Part shown: positions 1-8,179 of the stretch, one piece after another
How positions within the stretch are numbered: position 1 is the first letter of the stretch
Layout: the number at the start of each line of letters is the position of its first letter
Origin: Flammeovirgaceae bacterium
Lineage (GTDB): Bacteria; Bacteroidota; Bacteroidia; Cytophagales; Cyclobacteriaceae
Direction: 5' to 3'
DNA: 13,448 bases
NCBI GenBank assembly: GCA_003228395.1
Contig: QIDJ01000217.1
Location: forward strand, 1 to 13,448
Made by a program: the position numbers and the translations under genes
Notes under the pieces: generated by a model
Told to the model about the DNA's origin: nothing
What the model saw: the letters and a program-made list of their open reading frames with translations, nothing else
The model's database searches: none

Positions 1-437
1 AAATCAAACAATTTTTGTTTCCTCCGGCGTTTGCAGTATTGCTTGTTATGTATTTCATGAACCGTGATTTTTACCCGGAACTGATGACATACCAATCAGA
101 AAGTGAAGTAGCCTTTTATATGAAAGATAATAACCTGCCGGCCGACAGACTGGTAAATCTTGACCGCAATACCTGGGTAACCGAATTTTATTTAAAACGT
201 GTGATCCCGGTTTACAGCAGAGCGGCTATTGACCGCTCAGATATAGCGGGAAAATATGTGTATTGCAATAAAAACGGGCTTGAAACCCTGAAAATAAATG
301 ATATTCCATACGATATTGTGAAAACATTCCGTGATTTTCATGTTACCACCATGACGGGAACGTTTATACACAAATCCACCCGGGAGCAAACCCTATCAAC
401 TATGTATCTTGTTAAGGTTCAGGATAGTCTTTTGTAA
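1..437 (+). CDS. Probable GT-C membrane glycosyltransferase, C-terminal part (5' end outside window)
   Basis: The reading frame is open to the left edge (first full codon at position 3), so this is the C-terminal piece of a longer gene; the TTG at 15 is unlikely to be the true start. The visible part begins with the end of a hydrophobic segment (FPPAFAVLLVMYFM). It continues as a soluble tail of about 120 residues with the pattern NRDFYPELMTYQSESEVAFYM. A last transmembrane helix followed by an extracytoplasmic tail with a 'YxSxSEVAxY' start is typical of ArnT/PMT-like GT-C transferases, which move sugars from polyprenyl-phosphate donors. That assignment is inference from overall style, because the catalytic N-terminal loop is not in the window. 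Its 3' end overlaps the end of the converging GT9 gene, so the two may belong to one cell-surface glycan region. Confidence 0.5.
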   Translation, partial: IKQFLFPPAFAVLLVMYFMNRDFYPELMTYQSESEVAFYMKDNNLPADRLVNLDRNTWVTEFYLKRVIPVYSRAAIDRSDIAGKYVYCNKNGLETLKINDIPYDIVKTFRDFHVTTMTGTFIHKSTREQTLSTMYLVKVQDSLL

Positions 438-1623
438 GAAAAGTATCAATCCTTTCAAACACCATTTCCGGTTGAATGCCGGTAATGCAAGGTCGGGTCA
501 GGCAGGTGGTTTTGCGGTGGTTTGAGGCGCTGACACATGGCGAACAGGGCAATCCCAGGTAAATGGCTTCTGCGTTACCCATCGGCAAGTACAAGTCCGG
601 AGATTCCGGCCCAAACAGCACAAACACTTTCAGATCGGTGACCGCGGCAAAATGTGCCGGGCCGGAGTCATTGGTAAGCATGAGTTTAGAGAGGCTGTAT
701 AGCGGGACTAACTCCTCAAAATCAAATACTCCGGCTGAATTCACAAACCGCGTATTTCCGGCAGTATCAACCACATTTTGTACATACGCGCGCTCTTCAG
801 GCGACCCGGTGGCAATCAGCAGAACCTCCGGGTACAATTCCAGAATTTTGCGTGACACCCAGGCAAAATATTCGGGAAGCCAGCGACGCTGCGGCAGCAG
901 GTCCGATGCATTTGCATTGATCAGAATGAGCGCTTCATCCCGCCACGCCGGGTATAGTGTGCTGATTTTTGCTTTTACCGCATCTGTTTGCTGCGGTGTG
1001 ATTTCAGCCTTTGCAAGTTTCAGATCAGCAGGATCTACCGGGGTAGTAGGATAAGGTGTATCATTCAATCCCAGGGTAGTGTGCACGAGCGACATAAAAT
1101 TGACCGATATATGTACATGCGGATTGTAGCGAACGGGAAAGTTGATAATGGTGCCACGGTATAATCCTTCGTCGTGCAAATTTGTAAACCCGACCCTGGA
1201 CCTGGCGCCACTAAGCGCACATAATATGGCGGTGAATCTTGAAAACAACTCCAGATCGATAACCGTGGTGATCCTGTTTTTTCTGCACCAAACCACAAAC
1301 TTAAAAACATCAACTGCCAGGTAAATCAGATTATCCGAACGCATGGTAAATATTTTTTTTTGTGCAACGGTATTCAGAAAATTCAGGCTTTTAGAATTGC
1401 TTTTAAAAATGGCAAAATAGACATCTGCTTTTACTTCGTTTATCAGCTTTCGCATGGCCGGATCAACGATGATGGCGCTGCCCATCTCAGAAAGTTCAAT
1501 AAATAGCGTTCGGGACGAATCCGGTAATTTTCTTTTCTGAAACAGAACTGCTTTTTTAAGCCAGAGCAATACGGATAATACCATAGTGAGGGGTATTCCC
1601 ACCCACTTATCAATTTTCCGCAT
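412..1623 (-). CDS. Glycosyltransferase family 9 (heptosyltransferase-like)
   Basis: A 403-residue protein of the GT9/ADP-heptose:LPS heptosyltransferase type, which transfers a nucleotide-activated sugar to an LPS core or a similar surface glycan at the inner face of the membrane. The best motif is NDSGPAHFAAV at about residues 318-328, the nucleotide-sugar binding signature. After it come a GPESP loop and a cysteine cluster CSPC (about 360-363) with further Cys near 374 and 379 (HRKTTC, RPC), a pattern known from a GT9 subgroup. A central NANASDLLPQRRW stretch matches the start of the second Rossmann domain. The N-terminus has a hydrophobic stretch (GIPLTMVLSVLLWL) that may act as a membrane anchor. 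I chose the ATG at 1623; a TTG 11 codons upstream (1656) is also in frame. The acceptor sugar cannot be told from the sequence. Confidence 0.82.
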   Translation of the reverse strand: MRKIDKWVGIPLTMVLSVLLWLKKAVLFQKRKLPDSSRTLFIELSEMGSAIIVDPAMRKLINEVKADVYFAIFKSNSKSLNFLNTVAQKKIFTMRSDNLIYLAVDVFKFVVWCRKNRITTVIDLELFSRFTAILCALSGARSRVGFTNLHDEGLYRGTIINFPVRYNPHVHISVNFMSLVHTTLGLNDTPYPTTPVDPADLKLAKAEITPQQTDAVKAKISTLYPAWRDEALILINANASDLLPQRRWLPEYFAWVSRKILELYPEVLLIATGSPEERAYVQNVVDTAGNTRFVNSAGVFDFEELVPLYSLSKLMLTNDSGPAHFAAVTDLKVFVLFGPESPDLYLPMGNAEAIYLGLPCSPCVSASNHRKTTCLTRPCITGIQPEMVFERIDTFLTKDYPEP

Positions 1624-1783
1624 ACTTTCAACGTTTATCACCGGATTTCCGAGCAAAATGAAGTGCGAAGTTAATTAATGTGAGCTGACATAGAAATATC
1701 CAGTTACGATTCTGATGTAGATTTCGTGGAGATTTATTAATATTTTATATATTTATGAAATATTCCTTAATCTGAGGGTGAAA

Positions 1784-2596
1784 ATGAATTGGCACGTACC
1801 CTATCAACGATTACTTCAGAGGTCTTTTCTTCCTGCTGTTTTTGTACTGCTTGCCGGTTGCAATTCCGGTTCAGACGAGATCAATCCCCGCCCGGTACCC
1901 GAGCAAAAAGCGTTATTTCTTGAAGAGTATTGGGAAGATGGCGAAATCGCCCTTCAATTCACCTACGAAGATACATTGCTCATTTCCCATACCATCTACG
2001 ACGCCAGAAGAGACCGGATTTTTAAATTTGAATTAAGCTATAATAATTTCAATCACAAGCCCTATAATATGTCAGCCAAAGTGGATGACAGGGTTTTTCA
2101 GCGGCAATTTGATTACAACAGTACCGGACGCGTCTTGGGTTATACGTTTTTTGTTGACCGTTACATCCGCTATTTCATCCGGTTGTTTTATAATGAATCC
2201 GATCAGATTGTTAAATCGCATCAATACTGGCCGCTAAATGGGTTGCTTGAAACAAAAACTTACCAATGGGAAAACGGAAATGTTACCCGTATCGAATCAT
2301 GGAACAATTTTATAGTAAAATCAAATCCGCTTGTGGTTGAGTATAAATATGACGAAAAGAATAATCCGTACACTACTATTTTCGAAACAATCGGATTCAA
2401 TGTCATTGAAGATATGCCGCTTACAGCAAATAATCCCATTGAACTTAAAATGTACTGGAAGGAAACCCCTGAGATAAACGAAGCCCATAAGACCAAATAT
2501 GCGTACGGTTTTAACAACTACCCGTTTGTTAAAGAAACAGCAATCAAAGATGCCTATGGAAACAAACGGGTGGTTTACGGCGAATTCATATATTAA
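1784..2596 (+). CDS. Lipoprotein with YD-like repeats, function unknown
   Basis: A 270-residue protein with a lipoprotein signal peptide: basic N-terminus, hydrophobic core FLPAVFVLLAGC, and lipobox Cys at residue 26. It should be lipidated and carried to the outer or inner membrane. The mature part is rich in Tyr, Asn and Trp, with repeated short strands such as QFDYNSTGRVLGYTF, KTYQWENGNVTRIESW and EYKYDEKNNPYTTIF. These resemble the 'Y-x-Y-D-x-x-G/N-N' hairpin units of Bacteroidota lipoproteins related to YD/RHS repeats (DUF4595-like). This suggests a beta-rich surface protein with no catalytic motif. The ATG at 1784 was preferred over the GTG at 1778 because GAGGG at 1774-1778 sits 5 nt before it. 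The gene stands alone, diverging from the GT9 gene. Lipoprotein status is well supported; the repeat assignment is by resemblance only. Confidence 0.75.
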   Translation: MNWHVPYQRLLQRSFLPAVFVLLAGCNSGSDEINPRPVPEQKALFLEEYWEDGEIALQFTYEDTLLISHTIYDARRDRIFKFELSYNNFNHKPYNMSAKVDDRVFQRQFDYNSTGRVLGYTFFVDRYIRYFIRLFYNESDQIVKSHQYWPLNGLLETKTYQWENGNVTRIESWNNFIVKSNPLVVEYKYDEKNNPYTTIFETIGFNVIEDMPLTANNPIELKMYWKETPEINEAHKTKYAYGFNNYPFVKETAIKDAYGNKRVVYGEFIY

Positions 2597-2874
2597 AATC
2601 CTGACTCCGGGGTACAATCAGTTATTAGAAAATCAACTCCGTTAGTGACGTGATCGCAAATTGCATGCGGGGCTAAAAGCCAATAAAATAAAAGGTTCTA
2701 ATAATTTACCACTGGCCCGTATTTTACAGACGCATGGTCCTTTCTTTGCCAATTCAGGATGTTTTGAAATCAATATCTACTGGGTAAAGTATGGATATCT
2801 CTGCCTGCAAGTGACCTTGTTTTAGGATAGATTGGGTCAGGTGGATGTGCTTAGCTCTCATATTTTACCCTTTC
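2597..2874. other. Intergenic stretch between convergent genes, no gene seen
   Basis: These 278 bases lie between the stop codons of the lipoprotein gene (+) and the small outer-membrane protein gene (-). I translated the minus strand by eye. The longest open stretch is about 34 codons from an ATG near 2860; it has no signal peptide or recognisable motif. No strong hairpin followed by a T-run is visible, so the terminators of the two genes are not obvious. Confidence 0.5.
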
Positions 2875-3312
2875 TTATTTCGCAAACACAAACCGTACAT
2901 TCAATCCAAAGCGGTCAAACATAAAATCAGTGGTATCAATAAGAATGAACGTCGGCCTCCAGTCAAGACCCAGCGCTATGGGCACATTATTAAACCGGTA
3001 TTCAATTCCCAGTTCACCTGGTATGCCAAGCTGAAACGGATCACCCAGAAATGCCGATGCACCAACCCCCAGGTACCAATTAAACGCTTCACCACCTATT
3101 GGACTGACAATAAAATCATACACACCTACCACACCAATTCCGCCATTACCAAACGAAACATCTGCATGAAGCCTGCTTTTTTTAAAAGCAAACACACCAT
3201 CAACGGCTACATCGCCACCCACTGTATCGCCAAACCGGACTCCTATTTCCTGAGCAAATGAAACCTGTGAAAGCCCGACGCCCATAATCAAAATAATAAG
3301 TACTTTTTTCAT
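2875..3312 (-). CDS. Small secreted outer-membrane beta-barrel-like protein
   Basis: A 145-residue protein with a clear Sec signal peptide (MKKVLIILIMGVGLSQVSFAQ, probable cleavage after SFA). The mature part is about 125 residues of alternating polar and hydrophobic strands separated by glycines, for example IGVRFGDTVGGDVAVDG, SFGNGGIGVVGVYDF and FNWYLGVGASAFLG. It ends in the barrel-like strand FGLNVRFVFAK. This fits a small eight-strand outer-membrane barrel or a porin-like fold, as is common in Bacteroidota. No enzyme motif or binding residue is visible, so a specific role cannot be given. It diverges from the RNA methyltransferase gene, with 56 bp between the two start codons. Confidence 0.72.
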   Translation of the reverse strand: MKKVLIILIMGVGLSQVSFAQEIGVRFGDTVGGDVAVDGVFAFKKSRLHADVSFGNGGIGVVGVYDFIVSPIGGEAFNWYLGVGASAFLGDPFQLGIPGELGIEYRFNNVPIALGLDWRPTFILIDTTDFMFDRFGLNVRFVFAK

Positions 3313-3368
3313 AAGGTTATTAGTTTGTTTAGATTTTTGCGCAATTTAAAAACAAATTATTTTGCTTT

Positions 3369-4064
3369 ATGAACATTCACTTTATACTTACCGAACCATC
3401 ACATCCGGGAAACGTAGGGAGCGCTGCCCGTGCATTGAAAACGATGGGTTTTAACTCGCTGCGACTTGTAAATCCCTGCGATCATCTTTCAACGGAAGCA
3501 AAAAAGCTTGCGTATGGCGCACATGACATTCTCCACACTGCTACAGTTTTCACTTCCTTACCCGAAGCGATCGCAGACATTGACTTTACCATCGCAACCA
3601 CGGCAAAAAAAAGAACGGTATGGCATGATTATTTTACTCCTGAAGCTTGTGTGGAGCTCATCCAAAATAAAGGCACCGTATTTGATACCATTGGCATCGT
3701 ATTTGGCCGGGAAGAAAGCGGCTTACTGACCAAAGAACTTGATCTGTGCGATTTGCGCAGCGCCATTCCTTTATCCGGGCCATACCCATCCGTAAACCTG
3801 GCTCAAAGTGTGATGATTTATGCCTATATATTCTCTGTGTTTTCAATTTCTCAAAAACCCAACGTACCAATTCCTGCAAAACATAATGAGCAGCAGATAC
3901 TCAAATCAAGGGCTATGTGGTTACTTGAAGAAATTGGAGTAACCAAAAACCCGAATCTGCATCGAAGAATGATTGAAAGGCTGATGCAGATCAATGCGGA
4001 TGATACACACCTGTTTCTTTCATTTCACAGGTATTTGAAGAGAAAGCTTACAAATCTTCAGTAA
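3369..4064 (+). CDS. SPOUT-family tRNA/rRNA 2'-O-methyltransferase (TrmJ/LasT-like)
   Basis: A 231-residue SpoU/TrmH-family methyltransferase that uses S-adenosylmethionine to methylate a ribose 2'-OH in RNA, in the cytoplasm. The three SPOUT motifs are in order. Motif 1 is NVGSAARALKTMGF (about residues 15-28). Motif 2 is IVFGREESGLLTKEL (about 110-124). Motif 3 is YPSVNLAQSVMIYAY (about 139-153). Motifs 2 and 3 form the knotted SAM site, and the Arg in motif 1 is the usual catalytic arginine. Length and the N-terminal start fit TrmJ (which modifies nucleotide 32 of tRNA) and its paralogue LasT/YjtD. The stretch DIDFTIATTAKKR looks closer to LasT, whose substrate is poorly defined, so no gene symbol is given. 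A C-terminal helical part of about 60 residues follows. The next gene starts 25 bp downstream. Confidence 0.88.
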   Translation: MNIHFILTEPSHPGNVGSAARALKTMGFNSLRLVNPCDHLSTEAKKLAYGAHDILHTATVFTSLPEAIADIDFTIATTAKKRTVWHDYFTPEACVELIQNKGTVFDTIGIVFGREESGLLTKELDLCDLRSAIPLSGPYPSVNLAQSVMIYAYIFSVFSISQKPNVPIPAKHNEQQILKSRAMWLLEEIGVTKNPNLHRRMIERLMQINADDTHLFLSFHRYLKRKLTNLQ

Positions 4065-4089
4065 TTTTGGATCAAAGCAAATTGCAAGG

Positions 4090-4449
4090 ATGTATCTGGT
4101 TGGGCTTATCGCTTATGTGTTATTATCATTTAACACACCTGCTACACAGGTGGAAATCTGGTATGTATGGATCGATGCGAATGCAACGGTAAACGGGCAG
4201 CAGACCCGCATCGTTTCGAAAAAACCCTTTGCCATTACCTGTTGTGTTAAATCCGGAAAATATACCCGGCTGAATAAAGCGGCTGAAAAATGGATCAGGG
4301 AAAATTATGATCCTGAGTATGCGGGCCCGGCTGTATTCAAAAACATACAGGATGAGGATCTTGCCCTAACCATAATCAGCAAAGCCAGCGAAGAAGCAGA
4401 AAAAGGCAATTCTGTGTTGCTTGTAGATTATACAGCAACCTGCAAATGA
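4090..4449 (+). CDS. Small exported protein, function unknown
   Basis: A 119-residue protein starting with a short hydrophobic segment (MYLVGLIAYVLLSFNTPATQ) that reads as a Sec signal peptide or a single membrane anchor, with possible cleavage near residue 18. The mature part is about 100 residues with alternating strands and helices (EIWYVWIDANATVNG, TRLNKAAEKWIRENYD, LALTIISKASEEAEKG). It has two adjacent cysteines at about 52-53 and one near the C-terminus, which could form a disulfide. I do not recognise a family. An AAGGA sequence runs into the ATG at 4090. It lies 25 bp after the methyltransferase gene on the same strand, so the two are probably co-transcribed, though the functions do not obviously connect. 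Confidence 0.65.
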   Translation: MYLVGLIAYVLLSFNTPATQVEIWYVWIDANATVNGQQTRIVSKKPFAITCCVKSGKYTRLNKAAEKWIRENYDPEYAGPAVFKNIQDEDLALTIISKASEEAEKGNSVLLVDYTATCK

Positions 4450-4454
4450 ATACA

Positions 4455-4481
4455 GGCAGGCGTTACTCAACCTTGCCTGCC
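4455..4481 (+). terminator. Candidate hairpin after the 4090 gene (weak)
   Basis: GGCAGGC (4455-4461) and GCCTGCC (4475-4481) form a perfect 7-bp GC-rich stem with a 13-nt loop, six bases after the stop codon of the small exported protein. No T-run follows directly, so it may be an RNA-stabilising or Rho-dependent end rather than an intrinsic terminator. It also overlaps the 3' end of the minus-strand gene remnant. Confidence 0.35.
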
Positions 4482-4638
4482 AGCGTACTGATCTGATTTT
4501 AACTTTAATTCCTCAATAAGCGGCAGTAATTTGCCTGGCGATGCACGGAACAGGGTTATCTTATAGGTGTTTTGAGACCAGCCGAGATGGCCCGGTCAAA
4601 AACAGGATCATTAGTATGACAGGCTTTGTAATCTTCAT
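4467..4638 (-). pseudogene. Frameshifted remnant of a secreted protein gene
   Basis: On the minus strand the ATG at 4638 opens a frame reading MKITKPVILMILFLTGPSRL, a good Sec signal-peptide core, which stops at 4561 after 25 codons. The next frame, shifted by one base, reads HLGWSQNTYKITLFRASPGK and continues LLPLIEELKLKSDQYAG to a stop at 4467. Dropping one base in the CCGGGCC run near 4590 joins the two. The joined product is a signal peptide ending GWSQ, a plausible cleavage site, followed by an ordinary soluble start. The product is about 56 residues and appears truncated, since the amphipathic helix is cut short. This is an old secreted-protein gene, or an intact small gene with a base error. 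The family is not recognised with confidence. It sits downstream of the aminotransferase gene on the same strand. Confidence 0.5.
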
Positions 4639-4778
4639 GGCATTTATCTTAAAAAAACATTAACAGTTTTACAGTATAAATCGTTTAGCCAATTCCGATT
4701 TAACAATTGATACAGAAACAAAAATGATAAAAAAATCTCTAACCGTTTTTGAATTTGTGAATAACGTATTTCGGATGA

Positions 4779-6053
4779 TTAACCTTTTATTGCTTTTTCA
4801 ACAAGAGCCGTAAAACGGTCAATTTCATTTTTATTGTTATAAATATGGGTTGAAATACGAATGGCGTTCAGCTTTGATTCCGGTACGAGCCTGATCCTGA
4901 ATTTATTTTCAGATGCCAGCTTCCCGAAATCCCGGTAGGGCATATCTGTTAGTCTGAAAGCCACCATTGTACTTCTGCTCATTTCTTCTTCAGGTGTCAA
5001 TATCTCCAGGCCTCCGTCCAGGTTTGCAAGATTATTACGAAGCCGGGTTGCAAGGCTTTTTGAATACTGCTCTACGCGGGACATACCGATTTCGTTCATA
5101 AATTCCACTGCTGTTTTCAGTCCGTTCGACAAGGCTGCACTTTGTGTGCCGTAGTCGTACCGGTGCGCATCAGGCACATAACCTGACAGTGTTTGTCTTT
5201 CTTCTGATATTTCCCATCCTGTATCGGAATATGCACCGATAAAGCCTGCCTGTACAACATCAAACATTTCTTCATTGACATATAAAAAGCCGGTTCCAGA
5301 TGGACCCAGCAACCATTTATGACCACATGATGCATAAAAATCACATCCTATTTCCTTTACATTCAACGCGATCGATCCTGCGGCATGTGCGCCATCGTAA
5401 AACACCCAAATACCTTTTTCATGTGCCATATCTGCTATCTGCTGCACAGGCAGAACATGGCCGGTAGTGCAGGTAATATGGGGTATGGCAATTACTCTGG
5501 TCCGATCGTTTAATAGGTCATTTATAAGGTTCAGGGTTTCGTCAGCGGTGCCGGCAGGTGTGAAAACCCTGATTTCAAAGCCTTTGAGTTTCTTCTGGTT
5601 CAGCCAGGGCAGCGCATTGCCGGCATGCTCATGCGAGGTCATGATCACTTCATCTCCGCGCTTTAGCGGTAATCCCGCAGCAATGATGTTGACGCCTTCA
5701 GTTGTATTGTGGGTGAGGCTTATTTCATGAACTGGCGCGTTTATAAAGTCGGCCAGCGGTTTCCGGCTGTCTTCCTGCCCATAATACTCTCCCAGCGCGT
5801 TCAGTTCCTCCATTTTTGACCGCACGGCCTCAAGCACCGGATAGGGCGAAGGGCCGATAGTGCCATTGTTGAGATACGTACGTTCGTAGGTTAGCGGAAA
5901 TTGTTTGCGAATCACTTTCCAGAATGCATCTTCTTCCTGGGTATTTTTGCTGTTAAAAAAATGTGATTCTTTGCCGGAAGCGCTTACCCCGGTAAGCAAC
6001 GAACCTGCAACCGTAAAAGCAGATTTTTTGATAAAATTTCTTCTATCTGACAT
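4779..6053 (-). CDS. Tat-exported class V aminotransferase-like PLP enzyme
   Basis: A 424-residue fold-type I PLP enzyme of the class V aminotransferase group (cysteine desulfurase/isopenicillin N epimerase-like). The PLP lysine is K246 in SCGHKWLLGPSGTGFLYV. The PLP-ring aspartate is D220 in FYDGAHAAGS, and LNNGTIGPSP (61-70) is the usual substrate/cofactor loop near the N-terminus. HNTTEGVN (115-122) is the phosphate-cup helix start. The first 30 residues, DRRNFIKKSAFTVAGSLLTG, form a twin-arginine (Tat) signal, so the enzyme is likely folded with its cofactor and then exported to the periplasm. Isopenicillin N epimerase-like proteins with Tat leaders are common in Bacteroidota, but their substrate is unknown. 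The gene starts 44 bp after the protease stop codon on the same strand, so they may form an operon. Confidence 0.85.
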   Translation of the reverse strand: MSDRRNFIKKSAFTVAGSLLTGVSASGKESHFFNSKNTQEEDAFWKVIRKQFPLTYERTYLNNGTIGPSPYPVLEAVRSKMEELNALGEYYGQEDSRKPLADFINAPVHEISLTHNTTEGVNIIAAGLPLKRGDEVIMTSHEHAGNALPWLNQKKLKGFEIRVFTPAGTADETLNLINDLLNDRTRVIAIPHITCTTGHVLPVQQIADMAHEKGIWVFYDGAHAAGSIALNVKEIGCDFYASCGHKWLLGPSGTGFLYVNEEMFDVVQAGFIGAYSDTGWEISEERQTLSGYVPDAHRYDYGTQSAALSNGLKTAVEFMNEIGMSRVEQYSKSLATRLRNNLANLDGGLEILTPEEEMSRSTMVAFRLTDMPYRDFGKLASENKFRIRLVPESKLNAIRISTHIYNNKNEIDRFTALVEKAIKG

Positions 6054-6097
6054 GGCATGTCAAGATACGAAATATGTACAAAAAACAGGAGAGTAAA

Positions 6098-8179
6098 TCA
6101 GCCAATGTGGAAGTCAACCATAGTTGCAAGCAACATCAGGCTTTCTTTCAGATAGGTGTCATCTATTTTCATCACTGTATCTTCTGAAGCGGTATTTTCA
6201 TTCAGAATGGTGATATTTTCATTCAGAACTTCAGAATTTCCTGCAGCATCGGGTTTATTATCGGATTTAGCTTCTTTTTCCTCCCTGCGCCTGGTTTCAT
6301 TTAACGAAATGGCTGTATTCTCCCTTTTCTTTCTTTTTTCTTCCAGGTTTTCAAGCAGTTTTTTCAATTCGGGGTCTGAATTAAGGTCTTCGATATACTC
6401 ATTATTTAATTCATCCAGCAACATATCCGACACATCATCAACCTGGCTGAAGTCGGTGGATTGAATTTTATCCCATGGAAGTGATGCAGGCATGGAGCTT
6501 TCACCATATAATTCGGGGTCATAGGCGGAGGGCAAGGCAATATCAGGGGTCACTCCAACATTTTGCGTACTGCTGCCCGTAATACGATAATATTTTGCCA
6601 GCGTAATTTTAAGGTTTCCGAATTTATTTTCTTCATCACTGAAACGAATAACCCTGTTCAAATCAATCAGATTCTGCACGGTGCCTTTTCCAAACGACTG
6701 TTCTCCGATTACCACACCTCTTTTGTAATCCTGAATAGCTCCTGTGAATATCTCAGAGGCAGATGCACTGGACCGGTTGATAAGCACCGTTAGCGGGCCT
6801 TCATAGTATAGCCCGGAGTCTTCATCCTCCCCGATATTTATTTTATTTGACCGGTCCCTCACTTGCACAACAGGACCCTTTTTGATAAATAAACCCGTCA
6901 ATTCAATTGCTTCATCAAGGGCTCCTCCTCCGTTTCTGCGCAGATCAATCAGCAGACCGTCCATTTTATCTTTTTTAAGTTCGGCAATCAGTTTTTTCAC
7001 ATCCCGGGTTACGGACGTGAAATTTTTATTGCCTTGCCGGGCATCACTGAAATTCTTATAAAAATCAGGAATAGTGATCACTCCCAATCTATATGATTTA
7101 TCACCTTTATTGATGATATACAACTTGCTGCTGGCCAACTGATCTTCAAGGTTTATTTTATCACGCACCAGCCTTATTTCTTTAGGCGTAGCCTGAGCTC
7201 CGTCTTCTGCTTTCAGTACCTGCAATCGTACGACCGTGCCTTTTTTCCCTCTGATTAGCTTAACCACATCATCGTTTCGCCAACCCACAACATCAACTAT
7301 TTCGCCATCATTTCCCTGTGCCACTCCGGATATCCGGTCATATTTATGCAGCTGATTGCTTCTGAATGCCGGGCCGCCTGGTACGATGTCAACTACTACC
7401 GTGTAATCGCCTTCTTTGCTCAGACGGGCACCAATACCCTCAAGCGAACGGCTCATTTCTATATCGAAATTTTCCGCAGTCATCGGATTGAAATAATTCG
7501 TATGCGGATCGTACGCTTCTGTATAGGCATTCATAAATATCTGATATACATCCGACGGCTTATACTGGCTGATTACAGTCCGAAATCTTTTGTATCGTTT
7601 TTGGAGAACCTCCCGGCTTTCTTCCTGATTTTTACCTGCCAGCGTGAGGCTCAGGGCCTGGTACTTAAGCGATTTTCTCCAGATATCGTTTTGCTGCCCG
7701 ATTGTAGTTGCCCAGGGCAATTCATCGCGATCGGTTTCATAGTATTCGTCCTTTGTGAAATCGAAACCAACAGTAATGATGGAATCTGTAAAATCCATAA
7801 TAGCAACAAAACGGTCCTGAAATTTATTATATATTTCAAACGGTATTTTCAGATCACCTGCTTTGATCGCATCATCAAGTTTATACCGGTAAGATTCGAA
7901 TGAGTCAATATCTTCGGCAAGAAAAAATGACTTGTTATAATCAAGGGATGTCAGATAATTGTCCAGAATCACCGAAGATAGCGAATCATTCAATGAAAGT
8001 TTACGGTAGTGATACCGTTCTAAGAGTTCATTGATTATTTTCGTCTCATTCACATACTTTTTTTCCGGATACAAATGCTTAATTGAATCAATACCCGTTG
8101 ACTCTATCCCGCCACTTCGGAAAGGAAACAGGGTAAATGAACCCATTATTAACACTAATATCACAACCAGCTTATTCAT
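6098..8179 (-). CDS. prc: Carboxy-terminal (tail-specific) processing protease, S41 family
   Basis: A 693-residue Prc/Tsp-type periplasmic serine protease that degrades or trims proteins from their C-terminus. Counting from the ATG at 8179, a signal peptide (MNKLVVILVLIMGSFTLFPF) is followed by an N-terminal helical domain to about 230. A PDZ domain at about 235-325 (GIGARLSKEGDYTVVVDIV, GGPAFRSNQL) binds substrate tails. The S41 catalytic core at about 360-545 has the Ser473-Lys498 dyad: SSASASEIF and FGKGTVQ lie 25 residues apart, as in E. coli Prc. A C-terminal DUF3340-like region follows, with a charged Glu/Lys/Asn-rich segment. An in-frame TTG (8191) and ATG (8185) lie just upstream; I chose 8179 because GGA at 8187-8189 is well spaced. 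Upstream on the same strand is a zinc-ribbon membrane protein gene, and downstream is the Tat-exported aminotransferase. Confidence 0.93.
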   Translation of the reverse strand: MNKLVVILVLIMGSFTLFPFRSGGIESTGIDSIKHLYPEKKYVNETKIINELLERYHYRKLSLNDSLSSVILDNYLTSLDYNKSFFLAEDIDSFESYRYKLDDAIKAGDLKIPFEIYNKFQDRFVAIMDFTDSIITVGFDFTKDEYYETDRDELPWATTIGQQNDIWRKSLKYQALSLTLAGKNQEESREVLQKRYKRFRTVISQYKPSDVYQIFMNAYTEAYDPHTNYFNPMTAENFDIEMSRSLEGIGARLSKEGDYTVVVDIVPGGPAFRSNQLHKYDRISGVAQGNDGEIVDVVGWRNDDVVKLIRGKKGTVVRLQVLKAEDGAQATPKEIRLVRDKINLEDQLASSKLYIINKGDKSYRLGVITIPDFYKNFSDARQGNKNFTSVTRDVKKLIAELKKDKMDGLLIDLRRNGGGALDEAIELTGLFIKKGPVVQVRDRSNKINIGEDEDSGLYYEGPLTVLINRSSASASEIFTGAIQDYKRGVVIGEQSFGKGTVQNLIDLNRVIRFSDEENKFGNLKITLAKYYRITGSSTQNVGVTPDIALPSAYDPELYGESSMPASLPWDKIQSTDFSQVDDVSDMLLDELNNEYIEDLNSDPELKKLLENLEEKRKKRENTAISLNETRRREEKEAKSDNKPDAAGNSEVLNENITILNENTASEDTVMKIDDTYLKESLMLLATMVDFHIG
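6193..6228 (-). repeat. In-frame 15-bp direct repeat inside the protease gene
   Basis: The 15-base sequence TATTTTCATTCAGAA occurs at 6193-6207 and again at 6214-6228, 21 bp apart (7 codons). In the protein it gives two tandem LNENxT units (LNENITI and LNENTAS) in the charged C-terminal segment. It looks like a short duplication by replication slippage in a low-constraint linker. Confidence 0.75.

Noticed and set aside
1739..1764. Inverted repeat AATATTT/AAATATT before the lipoprotein gene
   Set aside because: AT-only arms in an AT-rich promoter region arise easily by chance.
3658..3879. Antisense frame inside the RNA methyltransferase gene
   Set aside because: The plus-strand frame has all SPOUT motifs, so this is a shadow.
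7346..7903. A 185-codon open frame on the plus strand
   Set aside because: It is antisense to the Prc protease core, with no signal peptide or motif; a shadow frame.
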